DNA from: JAVWHP01 sp036639955
GTDB taxonomy: Bacteria > Bacillota_I > Bacilli_A > Erysipelotrichales > Erysipelotrichaceae
Direction of reading: 5' to 3'
NCBI GenBank assembly: GCA_036639955.1
Contig: JAVWHP010000001.1
Span: 1-64,000 of the forward strand
DNA: 64,000 bases
Shown: positions 46,842 through 56,102 of the stretch, one piece after another
Numbering within the stretch: position 1 is the stretch's first letter
Layout: every line of letters begins with the position of its first letter
The notes under the pieces: model-generated
The model's input: the letters and a program-made list of their open reading frames with translations, nothing else
Told to the model about the DNA's origin: nothing
Databases searched by the model: none
Program-made: the position numbers and the translations under genes

Positions 46842-48121
46842 TTAATTTCCTCCTTGTATTTGATTACTCCGCCAACCATTGTCATGATTGGCCAACCACA
46901 CGCTTCAACTCCATCAAAGGGTGTATTCTTACCTTTGGATTGAAACTTGCTTACATCTACTTTTTTGATCGTATTTTCATCAATCATTACTAGATCTGCA
47001 TCATATCCAATTGCGATTTTCCCTTTATTTCTAAAGTTGAATCTTTTTGCTGGATTGAGTGATGTATATCTAATGAGTTCTTCGATTGTGAATATACCTT
47101 CTTTTACATATCGAGTATATAGTAATGCGAGGGATGTTTCTAAACTTACAATCCCGAATGGGGCTTTAACCATTCCTCGCATTTTTTCTTCTTCTGTGTG
47201 AGGTGCATGGTCATTCGCTATCATATCAATAGTTCCTGACTTTAGTCCTTCAATTAATGCTTTTTGATCTTCTTTAGATCTTAATGGTGGATTCATCTTT
47301 GTATTAGCATTCACTACATCATCTTCATTTAATAGAAGGTGGTGTGTGGTTACTTCTCCACTTACGTTAGCTCCTTGCTTTTTATATTTGGCTAATAACT
47401 TAACGCTTTCTTTTGCTGACATATGGCATACATGATACCTACATCCTTCTTCTTTAGCTAGTTTTAGATCTCTTTCTAGCTGTTTATATTCACATTCACT
47501 TGGTATTCCAATGTAACCGAGTTTTACATTAGCGCTTCCTTCATGCATGCAGGCTTCTGGTTTTCGATATTTCATATCTTCTGTATGTGCTACGATCATT
47601 GCTTGATTTTCTTTAGCACAGTGCATTGCCTTTTGCATGATTTCATCGCTTTGTATTCCGACTCCATCGTCGGAGAAGGCTCTTAGTCCTAATTGGACGA
47701 TGTTTTTCATATCTACTATTTCTTTTCCTGCTTCATTTATTGTTATAGTTGCATAAGGTACTACATTAACTACTGCATCACTTTCAATCTTTTCCAAATA
47801 TTCTTTTATAACTTCTACTCTATCTGGATGTGGTATCACATTTGGCATCGCCATAATAGTTGTAAAACCACCATGTGCAGCTGCCATTGTACCACTATGT
47901 ATTGTTTCTTTATCTGTATATCCTGGTTCTCTTAGGTGTACATGTACATCGATTAGTCCTGGTAGTATTAATCGTTCGTGTGCTTCAAATACTTCTATGG
48001 TTTTACAGGCTACTTCAATGTCATCTTCTATCTTCACTATTTTTGAATCTTCTATCAGTATATCTTTTATTACTGTTTTGTTATCGTGTGTATTAATTTT
48101 AGCGTTCTTTATTAGCATCAT
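46838..48121 (-). CDS. pyrC: Dihydroorotase
   Basis: 427 residues of the class I, Bacillus-type PyrC. It closes carbamoyl aspartate to dihydroorotate. Metal-binding motifs: DVHVHLREPG near residue 60, His in IVAHTEDMKY, His in CRYHVCHMSA, and the catalytic Asp in MIANDHAPHTEEEK. It overlaps pyrB by 4 bases and carA by 4 bases (ATGA type). Third positions look somewhat less AT-biased than in carB. Confidence 0.96.
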   Translation of the reverse strand: MMLIKNAKINTHDNKTVIKDILIEDSKIVKIEDDIEVACKTIEVFEAHERLILPGLIDVHVHLREPGYTDKETIHSGTMAAAHGGFTTIMAMPNVIPHPDRVEVIKEYLEKIESDAVVNVVPYATITINEAGKEIVDMKNIVQLGLRAFSDDGVGIQSDEIMQKAMHCAKENQAMIVAHTEDMKYRKPEACMHEGSANVKLGYIGIPSECEYKQLERDLKLAKEEGCRYHVCHMSAKESVKLLAKYKKQGANVSGEVTTHHLLLNEDDVVNANTKMNPPLRSKEDQKALIEGLKSGTIDMIANDHAPHTEEEKMRGMVKAPFGIVSLETSLALLYTRYVKEGIFTIEELIRYTSLNPAKRFNFRNKGKIAIGYDADLVMIDENTIKKVDVSKFQSKGKNTPFDGVEACGWPIMTMVGGVIKYKEEIK

Positions 48122-49017
48122 AATTTATCACCTGGAAAGCTTGCTTCAAATGCTCGCTTTATAACAGCTTTTCTTACTAGTACACCATTTGCCATTTGCT
48201 TAAATATTCTTGATTTAGGACTTTCTACTAAATCAGTGTCTATTTCAACACCTCTATTTACAGGAGCTGGGTGCATAATAATAGCTTTTTCCTTCATATT
48301 AGCATACCTTGCTTTTGTGAGTCCATACGTTTCAAGGTATTCTTCATCACTTGAGCATACACTATCGTTGTGTCTTTCATTTTGTATTCTTAATAGCATT
48401 ACGACATCGGCCCACTTAACTGCTTCGTCTAGATCCATGTATAGTTCTGGCATATCAACCCATTCTTTAGGTCCACTAAATTTTACGCTAGCACCTAATC
48501 TTGTAAATGCATCTAGATTAGAATGTGCTACTCTTGAGTGTTTTATATCTCCAACTATTACCACATTAATATCTTTAAAGTTTCCAAATTCTTGTTGTAC
48601 TGTTAATAAATCTAGTAAACACTGCGTTGGATGATTTCCACATCCGTCTCCTGCATTAATAATAGGTATATTAATATTCTTTAATTCTTCAAAGTAGTTA
48701 TCTTTAGAATTTCTTATTACTACTGCTTCATATCCAATTGTTTCAAATGTCTTAACTGTATCATACAGTGTTTCACCTTTAGTTACACTACTTGTTTGTG
48801 CATTAAAGTCAACTACCTTACAGCCTAACTGTAATTGTGCTGATTCAAATGAGAAATGGGTACGTGTACTTGCTTCAAAAAAAAGATTAGCAATCATTTT
48901 ACCTTGAGGTAATTGCCAATCTTTATAAACTGTTGAAAATAATGAAGCATCTTGAAGGATGTCAAAAAGTTCTTTATTACTTAAATCAGAAATTTTTAAT
49001 AAACTTGATTTGTTCAT
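48118..49017 (-). CDS. pyrB: Aspartate carbamoyltransferase catalytic subunit
   Basis: 299 residues. It condenses carbamoyl phosphate with aspartate. Carbamoyl phosphate-binding ASTRTHFSFESA near residue 52, HPTQCLLDL near 130 and RIQNERH near 220 are present. No pyrI regulatory subunit is seen, as usual in Bacilli. It is the first gene of the pyr operon and follows the PyrR attenuator; AGGAGG supports the start. Confidence 0.97.
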   Translation of the reverse strand: MNKSSLLKISDLSNKELFDILQDASLFSTVYKDWQLPQGKMIANLFFEASTRTHFSFESAQLQLGCKVVDFNAQTSSVTKGETLYDTVKTFETIGYEAVVIRNSKDNYFEELKNINIPIINAGDGCGNHPTQCLLDLLTVQQEFGNFKDINVVIVGDIKHSRVAHSNLDAFTRLGASVKFSGPKEWVDMPELYMDLDEAVKWADVVMLLRIQNERHNDSVCSSDEEYLETYGLTKARYANMKEKAIIMHPAPVNRGVEIDTDLVESPKSRIFKQMANGVLVRKAVIKRAFEASFPGDKL

Positions 49018-49046
49018 GACTTATCCTCCTATCTCTATATTAGGTC

Positions 49047-49146
49047 CAAAAAAGGCCCCTTGCATATGCAAAAGGACCTTTGTTCAAAGTATCTTTCTTA
49101 CCCTTCATAACCTCTCTGGATTATCTTAAAGGACCTTTACGCATTT
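49047..49146 (-). promoter_or_regulatory. PyrR-binding attenuator of the pyr operon
   Basis: On the minus strand the leader contains ATAATCCAGAGAGGTTAT (around 49119-49111), the consensus PyrR-binding loop CCAGAGAGG, followed by a terminator hairpin (arms 49081-49068 and 49063-49051) with TTTTTT. Two copies of AAAGGTCCTTT (one near 49127-49137, one in the terminator arm) can pair with each other and would form the antiterminator. With high UMP, PyrR should stabilise its loop and permit termination. pyrR is not in this window. Confidence 0.88.
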
Positions 49147-49174
49147 ATTTTACCATATCCTAGAATAATTACAA
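49147..49174 (-). promoter_or_regulatory. pyr operon promoter
   Basis: TTGTAA (49174-49169), a 16-base spacer and TAAAAT (49152-49147) with TG one base before the -10. It is followed at once by the attenuator. Confidence 0.65.
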
Positions 49175-49253
49175 TATTTTTTTCAATATTTTTTAAATAA
49201 ATTTTATCCCACCCACCCATCCCTTATAATATTTTAAGAATAATGTTATTTGA

Positions 49254-49282
49254 TTGTTAATTATGTTTAAATAGGTTAAAAT
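49254..49282 (+). promoter_or_regulatory. Promoter of the rubredoxin-oxidoreductase gene
   Basis: TTGTTA (49254-49259), a 17-base spacer and TAAAAT (49277-49282), about 37 bases before the ATG at 49319. Confidence 0.55.
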
Positions 49283-49318
49283 ATATGTATGATAAATATA
49301 TAAGAAAGGATTAACTTT

Positions 49319-50785
49319 ATGAAAAAATGGAAGTGTATTATTTGTGGTGCTATCGTCGAAGGCGATACACCACCTGTTGCCTGCCCTGTTTGTGGTGTAG
49401 GTCCTGAATTATTTGAAGAAGTAATTGAAGAAACTATTAGTGAGGTGACTTTCTCAACCACTAACTCTAGTAGTAAAGCTTGGAAATGTATTATTTGTGG
49501 AGCTATTGTTGAAGGTGAGACACCGCCTAGTATTTGTCCTGTATGTGGTGTTGGTAGTGAGATGTTTGAATTAGTTGCTCCTACTAGTGCCCCTCAAACT
49601 ACTGATACTAATCGTAAAGTAGTTATTATTGGAAATGGTATTGCTGGTGTTAGTGCTGCTACAACATTGCGTGAATACGATAAAACTGCTGAGATTATGA
49701 TCATCTCTCGTGATGCTAATCTTACCTACAATCGTCCTATGCTTACTAAACGTTTAGCAACTAACCCAAATATTAATGACTTATTAGTTCATGATGAAAA
49801 ATTTTATCGTGACCAAAAAATCACTGTTATGTTAAAGCATGATGTAGTAGCTATTAACACAGACACTAAACAAATAAAATTAAGTAGTGATAAACTTGTT
49901 GATTATGATGAACTAGTAATAGCTACTGGTTCTAATAGTTTTATACCTCCTATACAAGGTATTAATCACGCTCATGTTCATGCTTTAAGAACTTATGAGG
50001 ATGCACGTGCTATATATAATGAAGCTAAGAAACTTAAGTCTATTGCTATTCTTGGTGGTGGTGTCTTAGGTATAGAAGCTGCTTGTTCATTATACGAACT
50101 AGGTATTAAAATTCATATTATTGAATCTGGTGATCGTATAATGAAACGTCAGCTTGATAGTCTAACAAGTAAATTTGTTGAAAAATCATTAGAGGATCAT
50201 CATGTAATTCTACATAAGAATGTTAGTACTGATGCTATTACCACTAATGATGATGGATTAAATATCTATTTGAGCAACTCAGATATATTAAGTGTAGACA
50301 TGATTCTAGTATCTACCGGAGTTCGTAGTGAACTTAAACTAATTGAAGGTACTAATATAAAAGCAGAGCGCAGTATCCTCGTTGATGAACACATGCGCAC
50401 CTCAGTACCTAATATTTATGCCTGTGGTGATAATGCATCCTATGAAGGAATTAACTATAACTTATATACACAGGCATTAGAGATGGGTAAAGTAGCTGGT
50501 GCTAACATTGGGAACAATCCAATTAAGTATGAACAGATGGTACCCAACGTTACCTTTAAGTTGTTTGAAAATTCTATATTTGCTATAGGTGATTTAGGTA
50601 ATGATAAAACTAAGGATTATCAAGTAGTAACTTATAGTGATGAATTAAAGAAAATATTTAAATGTCAGTACTTCATTAATGATAAATTTGTTGGAGGTGT
50701 TATCATTAACGCCATCAACGACAGTAAGAACTTCATTGATGCTTACATTAATCATACGCATATATCAAAAATAAAGGTGTCCTAG
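49319..50785 (+). CDS. Double rubredoxin fused to NAD(P)H:rubredoxin oxidoreductase
   Basis: 488 residues. Two short rubredoxin-like domains open the protein, each with CIICG ... CPVCG (first Cys at 6, 9, 22, 25; the second copy about 57 residues later). A pyridine nucleotide-disulfide oxidoreductase follows, with FAD-binding VVIIGNGIAGVSAA, NAD-binding IAILGGGVLGIEAA and the second FAD motif IYACGDNASYEG. Electrons can pass from NAD(P)H through FAD to the attached iron centres and on to peroxide- or oxygen-reducing partners such as rubrerythrin or flavodiiron protein. This suggests an anaerobe with oxidative-stress defence. The AAAGGAT site and a private promoter mark a single-gene unit. Confidence 0.92.
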   Translation: MKKWKCIICGAIVEGDTPPVACPVCGVGPELFEEVIEETISEVTFSTTNSSSKAWKCIICGAIVEGETPPSICPVCGVGSEMFELVAPTSAPQTTDTNRKVVIIGNGIAGVSAATTLREYDKTAEIMIISRDANLTYNRPMLTKRLATNPNINDLLVHDEKFYRDQKITVMLKHDVVAINTDTKQIKLSSDKLVDYDELVIATGSNSFIPPIQGINHAHVHALRTYEDARAIYNEAKKLKSIAILGGGVLGIEAACSLYELGIKIHIIESGDRIMKRQLDSLTSKFVEKSLEDHHVILHKNVSTDAITTNDDGLNIYLSNSDILSVDMILVSTGVRSELKLIEGTNIKAERSILVDEHMRTSVPNIYACGDNASYEGINYNLYTQALEMGKVAGANIGNNPIKYEQMVPNVTFKLFENSIFAIGDLGNDKTKDYQVVTYSDELKKIFKCQYFINDKFVGGVIINAINDSKNFIDAYINHTHISKIKVS

Positions 50786-50797
50786 GACACCTTTATT
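50770..50797. terminator. Bidirectional terminator (rubredoxin gene / deacetylase gene)
   Basis: 13-bp perfect stem (arms 50770-50782 and 50785-50797). The TAG stop of the rubredoxin gene forms the tip. T runs flank both sides of this convergent junction. Confidence 0.88.
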
Positions 50798-52073
50798 TTA
50801 ATATTCCAAAGTTATAGCCTTGCTCCTTCATTTCTTTAATAAAATCACTCATAGCTAAATAGTTACCTCTATTACTAGGATGTATCAAATAAATAGCTCC
50901 ATTATGAGCATGATCAACTAATGAATTATAAGCCATCTCCTTTGAGATTTCTTCCCCATAATCATTATAAGCATGTGACCAAAAATAACTCCTATAACCT
51001 AAGTCTTGAACAATCTTTAAAGCACGTTCACTACTATTACCTTTAGGAAACCTAAATATTTTAGCCATCTCTTTACCAGTAACTTGAGTATAAGCCTTTT
51101 GTGTTTCACTAATCTCTTTTACAAAGATATTGATATTAGATTCAGTTGCATAGGATGGCATATCATAATGATGATGTGTATGATTACCTATAACATTACC
51201 ACTGTCTACTAATTCATTAATAAAACGCTCATTACTAAGAATATAATTTCTAGTTAAAAAATAAGTAGCCTTAACATCTAACTCATTTAATATATTAGCT
51301 ATCTCCTTAATATAAGTTATATCATTACCACCCTCATCAAAAGTTAAATATATCGTTTTATTATCATCACCTAAATAATAAGCATCTAGTTTCTTTAAAT
51401 AATCAGCTTTTTTAGCACCTTCATTACGCTTATGATCAACACTCTTTTTAAACCACCACTCTTCAGCTTTATTATCATAACTATCATAATTATATCTTAA
51501 TAATTGTTTAGTAGGATCATTAACTATACTTACATTTCTAATAACATTAGTAATATTACCAAAACTATCACTTACTTCATATTTTACTTCATATTTACCT
51601 ATAGTATTAGTATCTAAATTAGTTATAACTTTAACATTAGCACTTATATCTCCATCATTATTATCACTAGAAGTATATCCACTTTCAATATACTTACTTC
51701 CTTGGAAGCATACCATATTCTGGTTACCTAATAAATTAATTAATGGTGGCGTTGTGTCTACTACTTCTACTTTTCTTTTTTTAGTACAGTTATCTTGATA
51801 ACTATATATAACTTCATAACTACCTATCTTATTAGTATTAACATTAGATTTAACTGTGATAGAATCACTTATATCTTTGAATTGGAAGGAGCCATAAGCT
51901 CCTTCATCTAAGTACCTTCCTCCTACTTCTATTTTAATATTATTACTTCCTTTAAGATGTATAATTGGACTAAATATACCTGAGAAAAAAACTACTTTAA
52001 TTATTATCATAATAAAAACTATTGCTATTAAACATATTAATATATAAATACTAGTTTTACATTTCTTACTCAT
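50793..52073 (-). CDS. PdaA-like polysaccharide deacetylase with two Ig-like (DUF5011) domains
   Basis: 426 residues. A membrane anchor (about 9-31) is followed by two DUF5011-like beta repeats (about 40-110 and 115-190; each ends with an IGxYEVxY segment), then a NodB deacetylase domain. Motif 1 is YLTFDEGGND, with Glu where most NodB proteins have a second Asp and PdaA has Asn. The metal His pair is in GNHTHHHYDM. IFRFPKGNSSERAL and DLGYRSYFWSHAYNDYG strongly resemble PdaA, which makes muramic lactam in the spore cortex. The Ig-like repeats are extra and may bind cell wall. It acts outside the membrane. Confidence 0.85.
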   Translation of the reverse strand: MSKKCKTSIYILICLIAIVFIMIIIKVVFFSGIFSPIIHLKGSNNIKIEVGGRYLDEGAYGSFQFKDISDSITVKSNVNTNKIGSYEVIYSYQDNCTKKRKVEVVDTTPPLINLLGNQNMVCFQGSKYIESGYTSSDNNDGDISANVKVITNLDTNTIGKYEVKYEVSDSFGNITNVIRNVSIVNDPTKQLLRYNYDSYDNKAEEWWFKKSVDHKRNEGAKKADYLKKLDAYYLGDDNKTIYLTFDEGGNDITYIKEIANILNELDVKATYFLTRNYILSNERFINELVDSGNVIGNHTHHHYDMPSYATESNINIFVKEISETQKAYTQVTGKEMAKIFRFPKGNSSERALKIVQDLGYRSYFWSHAYNDYGEEISKEMAYNSLVDHAHNGAIYLIHPSNRGNYLAMSDFIKEMKEQGYNFGILK

Positions 52074-52115
52074 TTAATCACCCATATATTATATGTATCA
52101 ATTATAATAATTTGC

Positions 52116-52138
52116 TAAAAAAAAAGGATTTCTCCTTT
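52116..52138 (-). terminator. Terminator after the COG2509 flavoprotein
   Basis: AAAGGA-GAAA-TCCTTT followed by nine T on the minus strand. The stop codon of the gene overlaps the stem. Confidence 0.8.
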
Positions 52139-53723
52139 ATTTAGCATATTTCATTATTATTTGTTCTGCACATTTAATTCCATCTATTGCTGCTGATACA
52201 ATTCCACCTGCATATCCTGCTCCTTCTCCTGCTGGATATAAACCTTTAGTGTTTAATGATTCTAATAGTTCACGATCTCTTAGTATTCTTAATGGTGATG
52301 ATGTACGTGATTCTACTCCAGTAATAATAGCATCATCATTAATAAATCCTTTTATTTTCTTATTAAAGCTAGTTATACCTTCTTTTAAAGCATCATTCAT
52401 ATCTTGTTCAAATAATTCATTTAAATTACTTAAAGTTACTCCACATTGGTAAGTTGGTGTTACATTACCTAGTTTATCTCCTTTTATATTATTCATATAG
52501 TCGACTAATCTTTGGGCAGGAGCTTTATAATTGCTTCCTCCCATTATATAAGCTTTCTTTTCTAATTCTTCTTGAAAGTTTAATCCTGCTAGTATACCTT
52601 CTCCATAATCATTAGGTGTAATTTGTACTAATATTGCACTATTAGCATTATCTCCATTACGTGCATAATTAGACATTCCATTAACTACTACATGTTCTTT
52701 TAATGAAGTACTAGCTACTACTTCTCCTCCAGGACACATACAGAATGTATAAACTCCTCTACCATTACTAGCATTATGAGTTAAATGATATTCAGCAACT
52801 GGTAAATTAAAGTTATTAGCAAAATTCTTATATTGTGCTTCGTTTATTAATGCTTGTTTATGTTCTATTCTAAATCCTACAGCAAAAGCTTTAGGTTCCA
52901 TAGCTATTCCTTGTTCATGTAATACTTTAAATGTATCTCTAGCTGAATGTCCAATAGCTAATATAGCTTGAGTACAAGGTATTGTTTCTCCATTTATAAC
53001 AATACTTACTAATTCATTGGATTCAATATTAACTTTTTCAAATTTTGAATTAAAGTTAATTGTTCCTCCTAATTTAATTATTTCTTTTCGTATGTTAACT
53101 ACTACATCTCTTATTATATCACTACCTATATGTGGAAAGGCTTCATATAATATTTCTTCTGGTGCTCCAAATTCTACAAAGGTTTCTAATACTTTACTTA
53201 CTCTTATATCTTTAATTCTAGTTGTTAATTTACCATCTGAGAATGTTCCTGCTCCACCTTCTCCAAATTGTACATTACTTTCTTCATCTAATATAGCTTC
53301 TTTCCAGAATTTATCTACTGCGTTAATTCTTTCTTCTATACTATTACCACGTTCATAAACATTAACTTTGTATCCATTTTGGGCTAACATAAGTGCTGCA
53401 AACATTCCTGCAGGTCCAAATCCGATTACTGCTATACTATCTTTTAATTCTAATTCTCCAGCCTTTGGTGCTTTATAATAAGCAGGAATTACTTTACTAA
53501 CATCCATATTCTTAGGTAAATGGAAATGTTGTTCATTCTTCACTTGTACATCTACTACATATATAAAATAAAATTGTTCTTGTTTACGTGCATCAAGTGA
53601 TTTCTTTATAATTCTCATATAATCTATTTGATCTTCACTACAACGTAATAACTTAGATACTTTACTATCTAAATCAGCTTCACTATGATCTATCTTTAAT
53701 TTAATATTTCTAATTCTAATCAT
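52137..53723 (-). CDS. FAD-dependent protein, COG2509 type
   Basis: 528 residues. The first 85 residues form a small basic domain (LKIDHSEADLDSKVSKLLRC) typical of this family. The Rossmann FAD motif is SIAVIGFGPAGMFAALML, followed by the family segments VQFGEGGAGTFSDGKLTTR and ECAPG-like FCMCPGGEVVAS, and a C-terminal YPAGEGAGYAGGIVSAA. It is a predicted dehydrogenase or hydroxylase-like flavoprotein of unknown substrate. AAGGAG lies at the stop of the acyltransferase gene 11 bases upstream, so the two are cotranscribed. Confidence 0.87.
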   Translation of the reverse strand: MIRIRNIKLKIDHSEADLDSKVSKLLRCSEDQIDYMRIIKKSLDARKQEQFYFIYVVDVQVKNEQHFHLPKNMDVSKVIPAYYKAPKAGELELKDSIAVIGFGPAGMFAALMLAQNGYKVNVYERGNSIEERINAVDKFWKEAILDEESNVQFGEGGAGTFSDGKLTTRIKDIRVSKVLETFVEFGAPEEILYEAFPHIGSDIIRDVVVNIRKEIIKLGGTINFNSKFEKVNIESNELVSIVINGETIPCTQAILAIGHSARDTFKVLHEQGIAMEPKAFAVGFRIEHKQALINEAQYKNFANNFNLPVAEYHLTHNASNGRGVYTFCMCPGGEVVASTSLKEHVVVNGMSNYARNGDNANSAILVQITPNDYGEGILAGLNFQEELEKKAYIMGGSNYKAPAQRLVDYMNNIKGDKLGNVTPTYQCGVTLSNLNELFEQDMNDALKEGITSFNKKIKGFINDDAIITGVESRTSSPLRILRDRELLESLNTKGLYPAGEGAGYAGGIVSAAIDGIKCAEQIIMKYAK

Positions 53724-53734
53724 TAAAATTCTCC

Positions 53735-54793
53735 TTATGCATATAAATAATGCAACATCTTCTGTTTCTTACTCAATAATATAATAACTAAGCCTATTAC
53801 TACACAAACACTAACAACTAATATATAAAACATTAAATTAGATATACTAACATTTAATAATATTAATAGTCCATTTAATACTCTTATTATAAATATATGT
53901 AATACATAAACTATAACACTAAGTATCCTTAATCCTTTATACATTCCTCTTCCTTTAATATTAATATTTTTAACCCATATAAATAAAAATAGTACTGTAG
54001 GTATCAGGAATAAATACATACTTGCTAGGTCATGCATAATACCAAATTTCTTTAGTATAAACGCTTCTGCACTCATTAATATTAATGATATAACAAATAG
54101 TCTAGCACAAGCAGTTGTTTTAAACTTTAAATTATACATAGTTAATAATGCTCCTAGTGCAACAAATATCATTGCAAAGAATAATCCATTTCTTGTAGTT
54201 ACAAATATAGGTGTGTAAATACTACTTATCTTATTTAATATTGGTATTCCTTCTAATACTCCTGAATAAACATTTCCAAGCATTCCTATAGCATATAAAC
54301 TAAAGCTAGCTATAACTATCGTCTTTTTACTAAAGTGTTGGAATGCAAAGTATAACATGCTTATAGCAAAAATCAAAGCAGGAAAATACCATAAATGATA
54401 ATAGCTCCCATTTACAAAGTAATCTCTTATTAATCTTAATACACTACCTGCATTAAAACCTCCTTGTATCCAATCAACTATTATAATAACTAAATATATA
54501 AGCGTCCATACACTATATATTCTAATTAACTTAGCTATATATCTTTTATAATATATCCAATTATCTTCTTTAACTACTAGATCTTTTGTTCTAAAATTCA
54601 TCTTTTTAAAGAAGAAGTATCCAGAACACATAAAAAAGATTGGTACAGCTAATCTTGCAATAATTTGTACTAATACAAAGTTACCTGTATCACTTATTCC
54701 GATTAGTGGTGCTGTATGTATAGCTACTACTAATAATGCACATATAAATTTTAATATATCTAGTGCTGCATAATGTTTATTTTCTGTTTTCAT
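53735..54793 (-). CDS. Acyltransferase-3 membrane protein, VanT N-domain-like
   Basis: 352 residues with about ten membrane helices. The start LDILKFICALLVVAIHTAPL has the family His. YHLWYFPALIFA and FVTTRNGLFFAMIF closely resemble the membrane domain of VanT, the serine/alanine racemase of VanC/VanG-type vancomycin resistance, where this half is thought to take up L-Ser. In VanT the second half is an Alr-type racemase; here an alr gene lies just upstream. It may be one half of a split VanT-like pair, or an ordinary wall O-acetyltransferase. GAGGGAT fits the start and a TATAAT lies upstream. Confidence 0.8.
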   Translation of the reverse strand: MKTENKHYAALDILKFICALLVVAIHTAPLIGISDTGNFVLVQIIARLAVPIFFMCSGYFFFKKMNFRTKDLVVKEDNWIYYKRYIAKLIRIYSVWTLIYLVIIIVDWIQGGFNAGSVLRLIRDYFVNGSYYHLWYFPALIFAISMLYFAFQHFSKKTIVIASFSLYAIGMLGNVYSGVLEGIPILNKISSIYTPIFVTTRNGLFFAMIFVALGALLTMYNLKFKTTACARLFVISLILMSAEAFILKKFGIMHDLASMYLFLIPTVLFLFIWVKNINIKGRGMYKGLRILSVIVYVLHIFIIRVLNGLLILLNVSISNLMFYILVVSVCVVIGLVIILLSKKQKMLHYLYA

Positions 54794-54870
54794 TTATTAT
54801 CCCTCTTTGTATATCATTATAGTCTATAAATGCTTACATTACATTACATATTTTAAATTTTTTATATTTT

Positions 54871-54918
54871 TATAGATTAAGAGCTGTAGATCTTATAATC
54901 TACAGCTCTTAATCTATA
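54871..54918. repeat. 21-bp perfect inverted repeat after alr
   Basis: Arms 54871-54891 and 54898-54918 with a 6-base loop. It is in terminator position behind alr, but neither strand has a clear T run after it, so it may be a 3' stabilising or unusual terminator structure. Confidence 0.7.
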
Positions 54919-54929
54919 TATCATTCCTC

Positions 54930-56090
54930 TTATTTAATGTTTTTTATTATTCTAGGAACTCGATATGATATTCGACAGAACATATCATTATTGATTGTTT
55001 TGGCTAATCTTGATAGTTCATCTATTTTTATTGTTTTATCGTTACTATTACCGATGATTGTTACGATATCTCCTTCATGTACATCATCAATATTAGATAG
55101 ATCTATCATCATTTGATCCATACATACATTTCCTATAACATTTACTACCTTACCTTTTACTAATACTTTAGCATTAAGGTTAGAAACATTACGTGGAAAT
55201 CCATCAGCATAACCTACAGCAACTGTTCCAATCTTCATTGGTTTATCACTTATGAAATTACGACCATAAGAAATACTGCGATTAGCTTTAACATTTTTTA
55301 CTAGAGATATATTAGCAAACCATTGCATAACTGGTTTAAAATTAGGATTAGTTTTAATCTTAATAGCATCATCACTAGTTGATCCATATATTAATAAACC
55401 TGGTCTAACATATTCATAGTTTAAATCATTATAATTTAAAACACCATAGCTATTTTGCAAATGTCTAATACCAATATCATAATTATCATTTATTAAAAGA
55501 TTAGTAGCTTCATCAAATAATTCTTTCTGTTTATTAGTAAATAATATGTTTTCTTCATTAGTTAAATCATCAGCTACACTAAAATGAGAAAAGATTCCTT
55601 CAACTAATAAGCCTTTACAATCAAATACTGCCTTAACTTCATCTAGATGCTTATCATCTTCAACATACATAATACCTATTCTTGACATACCTGTATCTAA
55701 TTTTATATGAACTCTAAGTTTAGTATTATTATCTATAGCATAGTTATTAAGTTTATTAGCATAATCTAATGATAGAGCACTTTGGACTAAATTCATATCT
55801 TTTAGATAATGAAAGTGCTCTATAGGAGTATAACCTAATATTAATATATTAGTATTAATATTATTATTTCTTAATTCTACCGCTTCATCTACACTACTTA
55901 CAGCTAAAAAATCGATACCGATGTTAACTAAAATTTTAGCTACTTCAATTGCTCCATGTCCATAAGCATTTGCTTTAACTATGGCCATAATTTTACTTGT
56001 ACTAGGTACTAGTTTTTTAATTTCATTTATATTATGTTCAATATTACTTAGATCTATTTCTGTCCAAGTTCTAGATTTTGCTTCTAGCAT
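54930..56090 (-). CDS. alr: Alanine racemase
   Basis: 386-residue PLP enzyme with the barrel Lys39 in MAIVKANAYGHG and the second catalytic Tyr in SISYGRNF near residue 270. The C-terminal motif reads ISYRVPR with Tyr376. From memory, VanT serine racemases have Asn at that position, so this enzyme is more probably an alanine racemase. AGGTGAT supports the start. It lies 12 bases behind the ligase gene in the order murF-ligase-alr. Confidence 0.93.
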   Translation of the reverse strand: MLEAKSRTWTEIDLSNIEHNINEIKKLVPSTSKIMAIVKANAYGHGAIEVAKILVNIGIDFLAVSSVDEAVELRNNNINTNILILGYTPIEHFHYLKDMNLVQSALSLDYANKLNNYAIDNNTKLRVHIKLDTGMSRIGIMYVEDDKHLDEVKAVFDCKGLLVEGIFSHFSVADDLTNEENILFTNKQKELFDEATNLLINDNYDIGIRHLQNSYGVLNYNDLNYEYVRPGLLIYGSTSDDAIKIKTNPNFKPVMQWFANISLVKNVKANRSISYGRNFISDKPMKIGTVAVGYADGFPRNVSNLNAKVLVKGKVVNVIGNVCMDQMMIDLSNIDDVHEGDIVTIIGNSNDKTIKIDELSRLAKTINNDMFCRISYRVPRIIKNIK

Positions 56091-56102
56091 TGTATCACCT
56101 TC

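Noticed and set aside
49225..49242. PerR box (TTATAAT-N-ATTATAA) before the rubredoxin gene
   Set aside because: TTATAATATTTTAA matches only one half well, which is expected by chance in this AT-rich DNA.
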